A stretch of 42,310 nt of DNA, taken from positions 1-42,310 of the forward strand of contig UQBJ01000018.1 of NCBI GenBank assembly GCA_900539255.1, given 5' to 3'. The notes below the pieces were generated by a model, which had not been told where the DNA came from, did not search any database, and saw only the letters and a program-made list of their open reading frames with translations. Source of the stretch: an uncultured Campylobacter sp. (GTDB lineage Bacteria; Campylobacterota; Campylobacteria; Campylobacterales; Campylobacteraceae). Positions 1 through 6,235 of this stretch are shown in pieces. The translations under genes were made by a program, and so were the position numbers. Each line of letters opens with the position of its first letter. The first letter of the stretch is position 1.

Positions 1-89
1 CCATTTGAGGCTTTAAACAACAAATCATTAGCATAAGCTAAATTTAGGCTTACAAGTAAGCCAACCACAACGAAAAGTAATCTTTTCAT
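1..89 (-). CDS. Sec/double-glycine leader peptide, copy 1 (partial, cut by window edge)
   Basis: Only the first 29 codons are present; the gene runs off the left edge. The ATG is at 89, with an AAGGAG ribosome site just upstream. The visible part is a Sec-type signal peptide (MKRLL, hydrophobic core, LAYA) followed by NDLLFKASNG. From residue 12 on it matches the leaders of the genes at 1535-1717 and 1916-2233; the hydrophobic core differs slightly (FVVVG instead of CIVAS). By analogy the missing part should hold a double-glycine motif and a distinct tail, but that is inference. It has its own promoter (-10 at 121-126), so it is probably a separate transcription unit from the two downstream paralogues. 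Confidence 0.7.
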   Translation of the reverse strand, partial: MKRLLFVVVGLLVSLNLAYANDLLFKASN

Positions 90-120
90 TTTTACTCCTT
101 TGGAAATAATTTATATCATC

Positions 121-126
121 ATTATA
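121..126 (-). promoter_or_regulatory. -10 box for leader-peptide copy 1
   Basis: Minus strand reads TTTTGTTATAATG, a perfect TATAAT about 32 bases upstream of the ATG at 89. No convincing -35 is visible, only T-rich stretches upstream, which is normal for Campylobacter sigma-70 promoters. Confidence 0.65.
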
Positions 127-166
127 ACAAAATAGACTTAAATCAAACTTAAATTATCTTTTGTTT

Positions 167-1132
167 TTAAACTTTTAAATCTTTCAGTAAATTTTCATCG
201 TTTGAAACGCTGTTTAAAAGGGCTTTCAAAAGGCTGTCGTTTGAATTTGTTTTGCTTAAATTTAAATTTGTGTTTAAATTTTCACTTAAATTCGCGTTTA
301 TATCGTTTGAATTTTCCCTTTGCTTAAACATATCAAGCAGAGTTTTTAAATTTTCCATTTCAGCAAACAACATATCGGCATTTTTTAGGGCTGTATTTTT
401 ATCAAATTCGTTGATTTTTATTACCATTTGTCCGTTTATATCATACTCCCACGAGACAATCGAGCCGTCCGAAAGCGTGATGTTATGGGCTTCATAGTTA
501 TTATATGCTTTGATAGTTGCTAGTTCAGCAATGATTTCTTGTATTTCACTTTGGCTAAATTCGCTTTCAAAAGTAGAAAAAAATTCCATACCTTGAACGG
601 CTATTTGTTTTAAACTTGCTTCATATCGTCCTATACTATCTTTAAGTTTTGCTAATTCATCACTTGCCTTATAGTCATTAGATTGCAATGCTTGAATACT
701 TTTATTTTTATGAAATTCTACAAAAACATTTCTTGGTGCTTGTATATCTGTGAGTTTAAATTGATTAACCCCCGTTTCCAAAAGAACAAATGGTTCTGGG
801 TTTAACCTATGTAAAAAATTACCATACAACTTATTAGCTAGTTCGTAAGTTTGGCTATCTTCACTCATTTTATTTAAAATATCTTGCATTTTGTTAATGA
901 TAAATTGAACGGATTTTTCGTATTTACCTTGCGAAATTTTTTCATTTACACTATAAGTTTGTGAAACTTGACGAGACACCCTTGCCTTAAAATCGCCACT
1001 AAGAAATATCACATAATTCTTGCCCTTTGCTAATTCATTAAATCTTTCACTAAAAGAAACAGCACCCTTTGAAGTGGTGCTGTTTTGAACGGAATTTGTT
1101 TGATGATTTTGCGCATTTAAAACATTCATCAT
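167..1132 (-). CDS. hypothetical protein, 321 aa, coupled to the secreted-peptide cluster
   Basis: No family is recognised. The 321-residue product has no signal peptide and no membrane segment, and looks soluble and largely helical. It has a Ser/Asn/Gln-rich N-terminus (residues 5-25), a long charged middle, and a low-complexity C-terminal stretch around residues 275-300 rich in Asn, Leu and Ser, encoded by TTTAAATTT-type repeats. Its ATG overlaps the stop of the preceding reading frame (1132-1482) in a TAATG arrangement, which suggests translational coupling; no independent ribosome site is obvious. It is therefore probably the last gene of the operon that starts at 2233. Immunity, maturation or secretion accessory roles are possible from context only. 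It could also be the second half of a toxin/antitoxin-like pair; nothing in the sequence settles this. Confidence 0.6.
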   Translation of the reverse strand: MMNVLNAQNHQTNSVQNSTTSKGAVSFSERFNELAKGKNYVIFLSGDFKARVSRQVSQTYSVNEKISQGKYEKSVQFIINKMQDILNKMSEDSQTYELANKLYGNFLHRLNPEPFVLLETGVNQFKLTDIQAPRNVFVEFHKNKSIQALQSNDYKASDELAKLKDSIGRYEASLKQIAVQGMEFFSTFESEFSQSEIQEIIAELATIKAYNNYEAHNITLSDGSIVSWEYDINGQMVIKINEFDKNTALKNADMLFAEMENLKTLLDMFKQRENSNDINANLSENLNTNLNLSKTNSNDSLLKALLNSVSNDENLLKDLKV

Positions 1133-1482
1133 TATTTATACCTAAAACGCCTTATGTTGAAGTAATCAATCATATCTTTGTTGATTGCATAATAAGCGGC
1201 GTCATATCCGTGTCTAGAAAGTATGGCGTTAGATAACGCAGTATCTACTCTTCTAAAAACTTTTGTTCCCACATTTAATACCCCGAATATCGCACTTATA
1301 TTTCCAGTAGAACCATTGTAGTTAATATATATCACAGGATATTCATTTTTTGAAGCATCTGCAAGATTCTTAAAAAACCAATAGTTTGTTCTTGCTGTTC
1401 CCGGTCCGTAGCCTTCAATTTTTTGATTTTTCTCTTCGTGCTCTTCCAAACTTACGATATAATTTACAGAATACGAAAGCAC
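1132..1482 (-). CDS. out-of-frame 3' half of the phase-variable secreted peptide
   Basis: This reading frame can start only at a GTG (1482) with no ribosome site, so it is unlikely to be an independent gene. It is in the -1 frame relative to the leader gene at 1535-1717. If the T10 tract at 1537-1546 were one base shorter, the leader would read through SFFF-EPNGHYGSEIG straight into this frame and end at 1132, giving one protein of 194 residues. The tail is polar, Tyr/Asn/Gly-rich and has no membrane segment or recognised domain. The stop overlaps the start of the next gene (TAATG). Best read as the cargo domain of a homopolymer-switched secreted peptide, OFF in this assembly; a homopolymer sequencing error would give the same picture. 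Confidence 0.6.
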   Translation of the reverse strand: MLSYSVNYIVSLEEHEEKNQKIEGYGPGTARTNYWFFKNLADASKNEYPVIYINYNGSTGNISAIFGVLNVGTKVFRRVDTALSNAILSRHGYDAAYYAINKDMIDYFNIRRFRYK

Positions 1483-1534
1483 TCTGCCATTTCTATCGAT
1501 TAGTCCAATCTCACTGCCATAATGCCCATTTGGT

Positions 1535-1717
1535 TCAAAAAAAAAAGGAAAGCTCTAGCCCGCCCTTAACCTGCGCCATTTCCTTGTCAGTGAGCTTTTT
1601 AACTCCGACAGAGTTTTGATTTAAAGCACCATTTGAGGCTTTAAACAACAAATCATTAGCATAAGCTAAATTTAGGCTTACAAATAAGCTGGCTACAATG
1701 CAAAGCAATCTTTTCAT
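1535..1717 (-). CDS. Sec/double-glycine leader peptide, copy 2 (truncated by T10 tract)
   Basis: A 60-residue product as read. The start chosen is the ATG at 1717, because AAAAGGAGTAAAA stands directly upstream and the sequence from there matches the other two leaders; a longer reading from 1816 has no such support. Residues 1-20 are a Sec signal peptide ending LAYA. Residues 42-53 (LTDKEMAQVKGG) fit the bacteriocin double-glycine leader rule: Leu -12, Glu -8, hydrophobic -7 and -4, Gly-Gly -2/-1. Only seven residues (LELSFFF) follow before a stop created inside the T10 run. One base fewer would fuse it to the frame at 1132-1482. It lies about 55 bases downstream of the 47-aa membrane-peptide gene and lacks its own clear promoter, so it is likely transcribed with that gene. 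Confidence 0.65.
   Translation of the reverse strand: MKRLLCIVASLFVSLNLAYANDLLFKASNGALNQNSVGVKKLTDKEMAQVKGGLELSFFF
1537..1546. repeat. A10/T10 homopolymer tract, candidate translational phase switch
   Basis: Ten consecutive A on the plus strand (T on the coding strand) sit right after the double-glycine codons of copy 2. In this length state the frame stops at once (TGA 1537-1535). Nine T would open a 195-codon frame to 1132. Slipped-strand mispairing, transcriptional slippage on a U10 run, or an assembly error could each change the frame. Confidence 0.7.
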
Positions 1718-1730
1718 TTTTACTCCTTTT
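1592..1730 (-). repeat. leader-cassette repeat unit, copy 2
   Basis: About 135 bases covering the ribosome site, Sec signal and pre-GG segment. It differs from the unit at 2108-2243 at only a few bases (for example ACAACA versus ATAATA, CAAATAAG versus CAAGTAAG). A third, partial unit is at 1-100. Similarity ends just before the double-glycine motif, so the leader behaves as a module attached to different tails. Confidence 0.75.
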
Positions 1731-1772
1731 TTATAATTTGTAAAATACAAGCAAATTTTGTGCCAAACTTCA

Positions 1773-1916
1773 TCACAAATACCCATAAAGATGAGAGAAA
1801 ACCAGCCACAAAACAAAGGCTAACGCCATCACAGCCATTATGCAAAAAAACCCCATTTTACGAGCTTTGCAACCTACTATGCCCTCTATGATTTGTGCTA
1901 TTAGATTTTCAAGCAT
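1773..1916 (-). CDS. 47-aa single-span membrane peptide, candidate immunity protein
   Basis: A small frame from the ATG at 1916 to the TGA at 1773-1775. The product starts MLENLIAQIIEGIVG, has a short basic stretch (CKARK), then one hydrophobic segment from about residue 21 to 41, and ends SHLYGYL. The ATG overlaps the stop of the upstream double-glycine peptide gene (TGATG), so the two are probably translationally coupled. Small membrane proteins encoded directly after a bacteriocin are often immunity proteins; that role is inferred from position and topology only. A holin-like or toxin role is also possible. The two-gene unit is followed by copy 2 of the leader. Confidence 0.6.
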   Translation of the reverse strand: MLENLIAQIIEGIVGCKARKMGFFCIMAVMALAFVLWLVFSHLYGYL

Positions 1917-2233
1917 CAATACCGCCAACCCTTTGAGCCAACACCCGAATTAAAAGGGTGTCTTTCGCTAAAAATGCCCCAAGTCGTATATCTTACGCCC
2001 CACATAGCCCCTTGTCTTGCAAGCCAATAACCTCCACTGACTAAAAACGGAGCCATTCTATTTTGTGCGGCATACCCACCCACAACGCCTTTTAGCTCTT
2101 CATCATTAAGTTTTTTAACTCCGATAGAGTTTTGATTTAAAGCACCATTTGAGGCTTTAAATAATAAATCATTAGCATAAGCTAAATTTAGGCTTACAAG
2201 TAAGCTGGCTACAATGCAAAGCAATCTTTTCAT
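1916..2233 (-). CDS. Sec/double-glycine peptide, copy 3 (bacteriocin-like, 105 aa)
   Basis: Intact 105-residue product from the ATG at 2233, with AAAAAGGAG upstream. Residues 1-20 form a Sec signal peptide (cleavage expected after LAYA). Residues 42-53 (LNDEELKGVVGG) match the double-glycine consensus at -12, -8, -7, -4, -2 and -1. Cleavage after GG would release a 52-residue peptide rich in Gly, Trp, Tyr, Arg and Ser, ending KGWRY, of net basic character, as in unmodified (class II-like) bacteriocins. There is no cysteine after the GG, so no disulfide or lanthionine ring is expected. First gene of a likely operon (2233 to 167). Having Sec and GG signals on one precursor is unusual: GG leaders normally go through a C39-peptidase ABC exporter on their own. 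No transporter is seen in the window. Confidence 0.65.
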   Translation of the reverse strand: MKRLLCIVASLLVSLNLAYANDLLFKASNGALNQNSIGVKKLNDEELKGVVGGYAAQNRMAPFLVSGGYWLARQGAMWGVRYTTWGIFSERHPFNSGVGSKGWRY

Positions 2234-2243
2234 TTTTTCTCCT
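2108..2243 (-). repeat. leader-cassette repeat unit, copy 3
   Basis: Near-identical to 1592-1730 from the ribosome site to just before the GG motif. Recombination between the two direct repeats would delete the membrane-peptide gene and swap the tails. Confidence 0.75.
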
Positions 2244-2268
2244 TTTTGTAGAATAATTTTGCGTCATA

Positions 2269-2274
2269 ATTGTA
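2269..2274 (-). promoter_or_regulatory. -10 box for the peptide operon
   Basis: Minus strand reads TTTTGTTACAATTATG, with TACAAT about 36 bases before the ATG at 2233. The TTTTGTTA(T/C)AAT context is the same as at copy 1 (121-130), so the promoter was probably duplicated with the leader. Confidence 0.6.
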
Positions 2275-2356
2275 ACAAAATAAATTTAAATCAAACTGAA
2301 ATCATCTTTTATTTTTTACATTTTTTGAATTTTTAATACATTTTTATCATTGTGAG

Positions 2357-2380
2357 ATAAGCCCTTTTTCAAGGGCTTAT
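2357..2380 (-). terminator. hairpin, probable dnaK transcript end
   Basis: Perfect 10-bp stem (ATAAGCCCTT / AAGGGCTTAT) with a 4-base loop. On the minus strand the loop is GAAA, a stable GNRA tetraloop. It lies about 130 bases past the dnaK stop. No U run follows, so it could be a processing or stability hairpin rather than a strict intrinsic terminator. Confidence 0.45.
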
Positions 2381-2509
2381 TGTGTGGCTTAAATTTTGCG
2401 AAATTTAAGGCTTATCAAATTCACGCTTGCTAAATTTTCACGCCTTGTGCTTAAATTTACCCGTAAATTCAAGCAAATTAAATTCGCCTAAATTTAGTGT
2501 CATCTAGGC

Positions 2510-4393
2510 TCACTCTACCTCCGCATCTATGACATCATCGTCCTTTTTGCCTTTGCCGCTAGCTTCATTAGCTCCATCAGCTGCGCCGTCTTTTTTATAC
2601 ATAGTTTCGGCGATTTTGTGCGAGGCATCGCTGAGTGCTTTCATCTTGCTTTCGATTTCTTCCTTGCTGGCATTTTCGTTTTTAAGCACCTCTCTTAACT
2701 CGTCCAAAGCCTTTTGTATGTTGTCTTTGTCCTCTTGTGGTATCTTTTCGCCAAGCTCGCCTAAGGATTTTTCCACTTGATGAGCCAAAGCCTCAGCTTG
2801 GTTGCGCGCGTCTATGACTTCTTTGCGCTTTTTGTCCTCTTCTTTGTGCAGCTCGGCATCTTTTACCATTTTTTCGATTTCTTCTTCGCTCAATCCGCTC
2901 GAACCTGTGATTTTAATCTCCTGCGCCTTGCCTGTGGCTTTGTCCTTTGCCGAGACGGTGAGAATTCCGTTTGCGTCTATGTCAAAAGTTACCTCAATTT
3001 GTGGCATTCCGCGCGGGGCTGGGGGAATTCCCTCCAAGTTAAAATTCCCTAAGGACTTGTTGTCGCGGCTAAATTCACGCTCACCTTGCAAGACATTTAT
3101 GGTTACTGCGCTTTGATTATCCTCAGCGGTTGAAAAGGTTTGTTCTTTTTTGGTAGGAATTGTCGTGCCTTTTTCGATGATTTTTGTCATCACACCGCCC
3201 AAAGTTTCTATGCCTAGCGAAAGTGGCGTAACATCAAGCAAAAGCACATCTTTGACATCGCCACGAATCACAGCACCTTGTATCGCTGCGCCTATGGCGA
3301 CAACCTCGTCAGGATTTACGCTTTTGTTCAGCTCTTTGTTAAACGCCTTTTTTACCTCATCTTGCACGAGTGGCACGCGGGTAGAACCGCCAACCATAAC
3401 GATTTCTTTTACCTCGTCTTTTTTCAGCCCCGCATCTTTTACGACTTCGTTGATTTTGCTTATGGTTTCGCTTACCATCGACTCTATCATACTTTCAAAT
3501 TTAGCGCGGGTGATTTTTTTTACAAGGTGCTTTGGACCGCTCGCATCAGCCGTGATAAAGGGCAAATTCACCTCTGTTTCAGTGGCTGAGCTTAACTCTT
3601 TTTTCGCGTTTTCAGCCGCTTCTTTTAAGCGTTGCAAAGCCATAACATCTTTTTTCAAGTCAATGCCTTGCTCGTTTTTAAATTCGCTGGCTAAAAAGTC
3701 GATGAGCTTGTTGTCAAAGTCATCGCCGCCCAAAAAGGCGTTGCCCCCTGTGGCAAGCACTTCTACGACATTGTCCCCTGTTTCAAGCACGGTTACATCG
3801 AAGGTCCCGCCGCCCAAGTCATACACCACTATCTTTTCGCTTTCTTTTTTGTCAAGCCCATAAGCAAGTGCAGCAGAAGTCGGCTCGTTGATGATTCGCA
3901 GCACATTTAGCCCTGCTATCGTGCCTGCTTCTTTTGTGGCTTTTCTTTGAGCGTCATTAAAATACGCTGGCACGGTAATCACCGCATCAACCACACTTTC
4001 GCCCAAAAAAGCTTCGGCATCTTCTTTGAGTTTCATCAGCACTTTGGCTGAAATTTCTTGCGGGGTGTAAATTTTGCCCGCGATTTCAACCGCACAAGCA
4101 CCATTTCGCTCGGTTATGTGATAAGGAAGGCGCGTTTTTGCTTCTTTTGCAGCGTCTTCGTTTATCATAAGCCCCATTATTCTTTTGATAGAATAAATAG
4201 TCTTTTCAGGATTTGTTACAGCTTGGCGCTTTGCGCTGTCGCCCACTAAAACCTCGCCCTTGTCTGTGAATGCCACAACCGATGGCGTGGTGTTTTTGCC
4301 CTCTTTGTTTGGGATTACCTTGCTTTCGCCGCGCTCATACACGGCAACGCACGAATTTGTCGTGCCTAAGTCTATACCGATAACTTTACTCAT
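2510..4393 (-). CDS. dnaK: chaperone DnaK (Hsp70)
   Basis: Hsp70 chaperone that binds unfolded proteins in the cytoplasm in an ATP cycle driven by DnaJ and GrpE. The 627 residues show all the family landmarks: the phosphate-1 motif IGIDLGTTNSCVAV at the N-terminus, VPAYFNDAQRKATKEAG, INEPTSAALAYG, VYDLGGGTFDV and VGGSTRVP in the ATPase domain, the interdomain linker near LLLDVTPLSLG, then the substrate-binding domain and an acidic C-terminus ending DAEVE. Length is normal. It follows grpE by 22 bases on the same strand with its own AAAGGA ribosome site, so both share the promoter at 5023-5052. No dnaJ is in the window. Confidence 0.98.
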   Translation of the reverse strand: MSKVIGIDLGTTNSCVAVYERGESKVIPNKEGKNTTPSVVAFTDKGEVLVGDSAKRQAVTNPEKTIYSIKRIMGLMINEDAAKEAKTRLPYHITERNGACAVEIAGKIYTPQEISAKVLMKLKEDAEAFLGESVVDAVITVPAYFNDAQRKATKEAGTIAGLNVLRIINEPTSAALAYGLDKKESEKIVVYDLGGGTFDVTVLETGDNVVEVLATGGNAFLGGDDFDNKLIDFLASEFKNEQGIDLKKDVMALQRLKEAAENAKKELSSATETEVNLPFITADASGPKHLVKKITRAKFESMIESMVSETISKINEVVKDAGLKKDEVKEIVMVGGSTRVPLVQDEVKKAFNKELNKSVNPDEVVAIGAAIQGAVIRGDVKDVLLLDVTPLSLGIETLGGVMTKIIEKGTTIPTKKEQTFSTAEDNQSAVTINVLQGEREFSRDNKSLGNFNLEGIPPAPRGMPQIEVTFDIDANGILTVSAKDKATGKAQEIKITGSSGLSEEEIEKMVKDAELHKEEDKKRKEVIDARNQAEALAHQVEKSLGELGEKIPQEDKDNIQKALDELREVLKNENASKEEIESKMKALSDASHKIAETMYKKDGAADGANEASGKGKKDDDVIDAEVE

Positions 4394-4415
4394 TTTTTAT
4401 CCTTTCGTTGTCAAG

Positions 4416-4994
4416 TTATTTTGCGACACTAACTTTACTCGGTCGCAACACGCGCTCGCCCATTTGGTAGCCTTTTTGAAAGACTTCCACAATGGCAGAG
4501 CTTTTATACTCATCACTAGCGACATTCATCATCGCTTCGTGTAAGTTTGGGTCGAACTCATCGTGCTTTTCGATGGGTTTAACGCCGTGTTTAGCAAGCT
4601 TTGCGAGAAACAAATCCAAAGTGTTCTTTACGCCCTCTTTGAATTTCGCACTCGCATCATCGCTTGCCTCCATATTTGCCGCCGCTTCAAGCGCATCAAG
4701 CACATCAAGCAAATCTTTCGCAAAACTTTCGTTCGCGTAGGCTAGTGCGGACGCTTTTTCCTTTTCTAGCCGCTTTTTAATGTTCTCAAATTCAGCGTTT
4801 GCTCGCATATATTTGTCTTTAAGCTCGGCAAGCTGTATCTCACAAGCGATAAGTGCGTCTTTTTGCTCGCTCTCATCGCTATTTGCACTCATCTCTTGCG
4901 TAGCATCGCCGTTTTGGCTGCACTCATCGCTTTCATTTTGAGCGATGAAATCCTGCTCGCTAGGGTTTTCGTGCCTGTCTTTTTTGTCTTTCAC
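4416..4994 (-). CDS. grpE: GrpE nucleotide exchange factor
   Basis: Nucleotide exchange factor for DnaK. The 192-residue product has an acidic, Ser/Glu-rich N-terminal 45 residues, a long helical stretch (about 45-110, LKDKYMRANAEFENIKKR) and the beta-wing domain with EFDPNLHEAMM and VLRPSKVSVAK, the usual GrpE ending. The start is GTG at 4994, supported by a perfect AGGAGG at 4999-5004. It is the first gene of grpE-dnaK here. In many campylobacters hrcA precedes grpE; no hrcA is present on this side, and the next gene upstream is mfrE, 377 bases away. Confidence 0.96.
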   Translation of the reverse strand: MKDKKDRHENPSEQDFIAQNESDECSQNGDATQEMSANSDESEQKDALIACEIQLAELKDKYMRANAEFENIKKRLEKEKASALAYANESFAKDLLDVLDALEAAANMEASDDASAKFKEGVKNTLDLFLAKLAKHGVKPIEKHDEFDPNLHEAMMNVASDEYKSSAIVEVFQKGYQMGERVLRPSKVSVAK

Positions 4995-5022
4995 GCTTCC
5001 TCCTTTTGAAAAAATTTAGAGT

Positions 5023-5052
5023 ATTATACAACATTGAGCGTAACAATGTCAA
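5023..5052 (-). promoter_or_regulatory. grpE-dnaK promoter with inverted repeat in the spacer
   Basis: Minus strand has TTGACA (5047-5052) and TATAAT (5023-5028) separated by 18 bases, an unusually complete sigma-70 promoter for this genome. An inverted repeat ACATTG-N7-CAATGT (5031-5049) sits between and over the two boxes. It is neither the CIRCE sequence of HrcA nor a good HspR (HAIR) site, so the binding protein is unknown. A repressor site for heat-shock control is inferred. Confidence 0.7.
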
Positions 5053-5336
5053 GTATTTTTACAAAAAAATTAAAAAATTTTATTTAAAAAGTTTTAGCCT
5101 ACTACACTAAACTTACATAAGCGTGATAAACTAATGTTTCCAAATAAACCCTTACAAATTCAAAATCTCCCTTTAAATTTAAATTACAGCTTAAATTTAA
5201 AAATTTTTTAGCACAAAAAGCACCAAAACAGCAAGAAATTTAGCAAATTTTTGCGTGCTGCGCCATAAATTTAAGGTTTTGCTTGAATTTTTATGATAAC
5301 GCTATTTTAGGATTTACTTTGTCAAAGGATTTAGGT
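5053..5336. other. AT-rich intergenic stretch between grpE and mfrE
   Basis: Together with the grpE promoter this makes 377 bases without a gene. The stretch is A/T-rich with repeated TTTAAATTTAAA words. No reading frame with a ribosome site, tRNA or convincing RNA fold was seen. Confidence 0.5.
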
Positions 5337-5363
5337 TGCCACGCCCAAGTTAAGAGCGTGGCA
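5337..5363 (-). terminator. hairpin after mfrE
   Basis: An 8-bp perfect stem (TGCCACGC / GCGTGGCA) with an 11-base loop lies directly after the mfrE stop in the direction of transcription. No strong U run follows, so it is only a candidate terminator for the mfr operon. Confidence 0.4.
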
Positions 5364-5371
5364 GTGTGGGC

Positions 5372-6232
5372 TTAAACGGCGATTTTTGTCGCGTCTATTA
5401 TGTTTAAATCAAGCCCAAGTTCTTTCGCTCCAAGCCCAAAAGCAAGCCCCACAAGCTGTGAAAGGTGGATTATAGGCAATCTCGCCTTTGAATTTGTCGC
5501 GCTTTGGAAACGCTCTTGATAAATGTCAAGCTGCATTTGACACAGCGGGCAAGGCGTAACGACACATTGCGCCTCGTTTTGGCTGGCGTTATTGACGATT
5601 TGGCTAGACATTTTTTTCACCGACTTTTCAGCTGGATAGGACGCGTGAAAGCCACAGCAATCAAGCCTTTTTTCAAAAGGCACTATGCTCGCACCAAGCG
5701 CGCTTACTACTTCTTCAAAACTCTTTGGGTTTGTGGCGCTTTCCTTGCCTCCAAATTCCTTTTCAGGGCGCAAAGAATGACAACCATAAAAAAGCGCAAC
5801 CTTTAAATTTGAAAGCGGTTTTACCACTTTGGCTTTGACATTTTCAATCTCATCATAAAGCTCCCAAAGCAAGCTCGTTACTTCTGTGCTGCCTTTGTAG
5901 CTCATATTGCCCTCCGCTAAAAAGGTGTTTATGCGCTCTTTTGCGCCCTTATCAAGCGTGTTTTTAGCGCGGGTTAGCGTAAGCATACAGGTGCTGCAAG
6001 TAGTAAGCATAGGTTGGTTCATTTGCTCGGCAAGTGCTATGTTGCGAGCGTTTGCTACAAGCGTGGCGATGGGGTCGACATCTTGTGCCTGACTTGCCCC
6101 ACAGCAACTCCAACCTTTGATTTCGTTGAGTTTCCAGCCTAAAATCGGCGCGATAGCTTCAAGCGACATTTTGGATTCTTTTGCGGCTTGTGAAAGCACA
6201 CAACCCGGGAAAAATGCGAATTCTTTTGCCAT
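5372..6232 (-). CDS. mfrE: 8-methylmenaquinol:fumarate reductase subunit E (CCG-domain anchor)
   Basis: Membrane-associated, quinol-side subunit of the periplasmic methylmenaquinol:fumarate reductase (often annotated sdhC/sdhE). The 286 residues contain two CCG domains of the heterodisulfide reductase B type: the first with FFPGCVLSQAAK, WSCCGASQ and TTCSTCMLT, the second with FYGCHSLRP, RLDCCGFHA and TPCPLCQMQ. These cysteines bind an iron-sulfur centre and take the place of a haem-bearing anchor. There is no transmembrane helix of the classical SdhC kind. Third gene of mfrA-mfrB-mfrE, three bases after the mfrB stop. Confidence 0.9.
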   Translation of the reverse strand: MAKEFAFFPGCVLSQAAKESKMSLEAIAPILGWKLNEIKGWSCCGASQAQDVDPIATLVANARNIALAEQMNQPMLTTCSTCMLTLTRAKNTLDKGAKERINTFLAEGNMSYKGSTEVTSLLWELYDEIENVKAKVVKPLSNLKVALFYGCHSLRPEKEFGGKESATNPKSFEEVVSALGASIVPFEKRLDCCGFHASYPAEKSVKKMSSQIVNNASQNEAQCVVTPCPLCQMQLDIYQERFQSATNSKARLPIIHLSQLVGLAFGLGAKELGLDLNIIDATKIAV

Positions 6233-6235
6233 AAC

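Noticed and set aside
1718..1816. 33-residue N-terminal extension of the copy 2 leader
   Set aside because: The ATG at 1717 has AAGGAG and matches both other leaders; the extension overlaps the 47-aa gene in another frame and would bury the signal peptide.
3150..3863. 237-codon plus-strand frame inside dnaK
   Set aside because: Antisense shadow of a highly conserved gene; Ser/Thr-rich product without a start signal.
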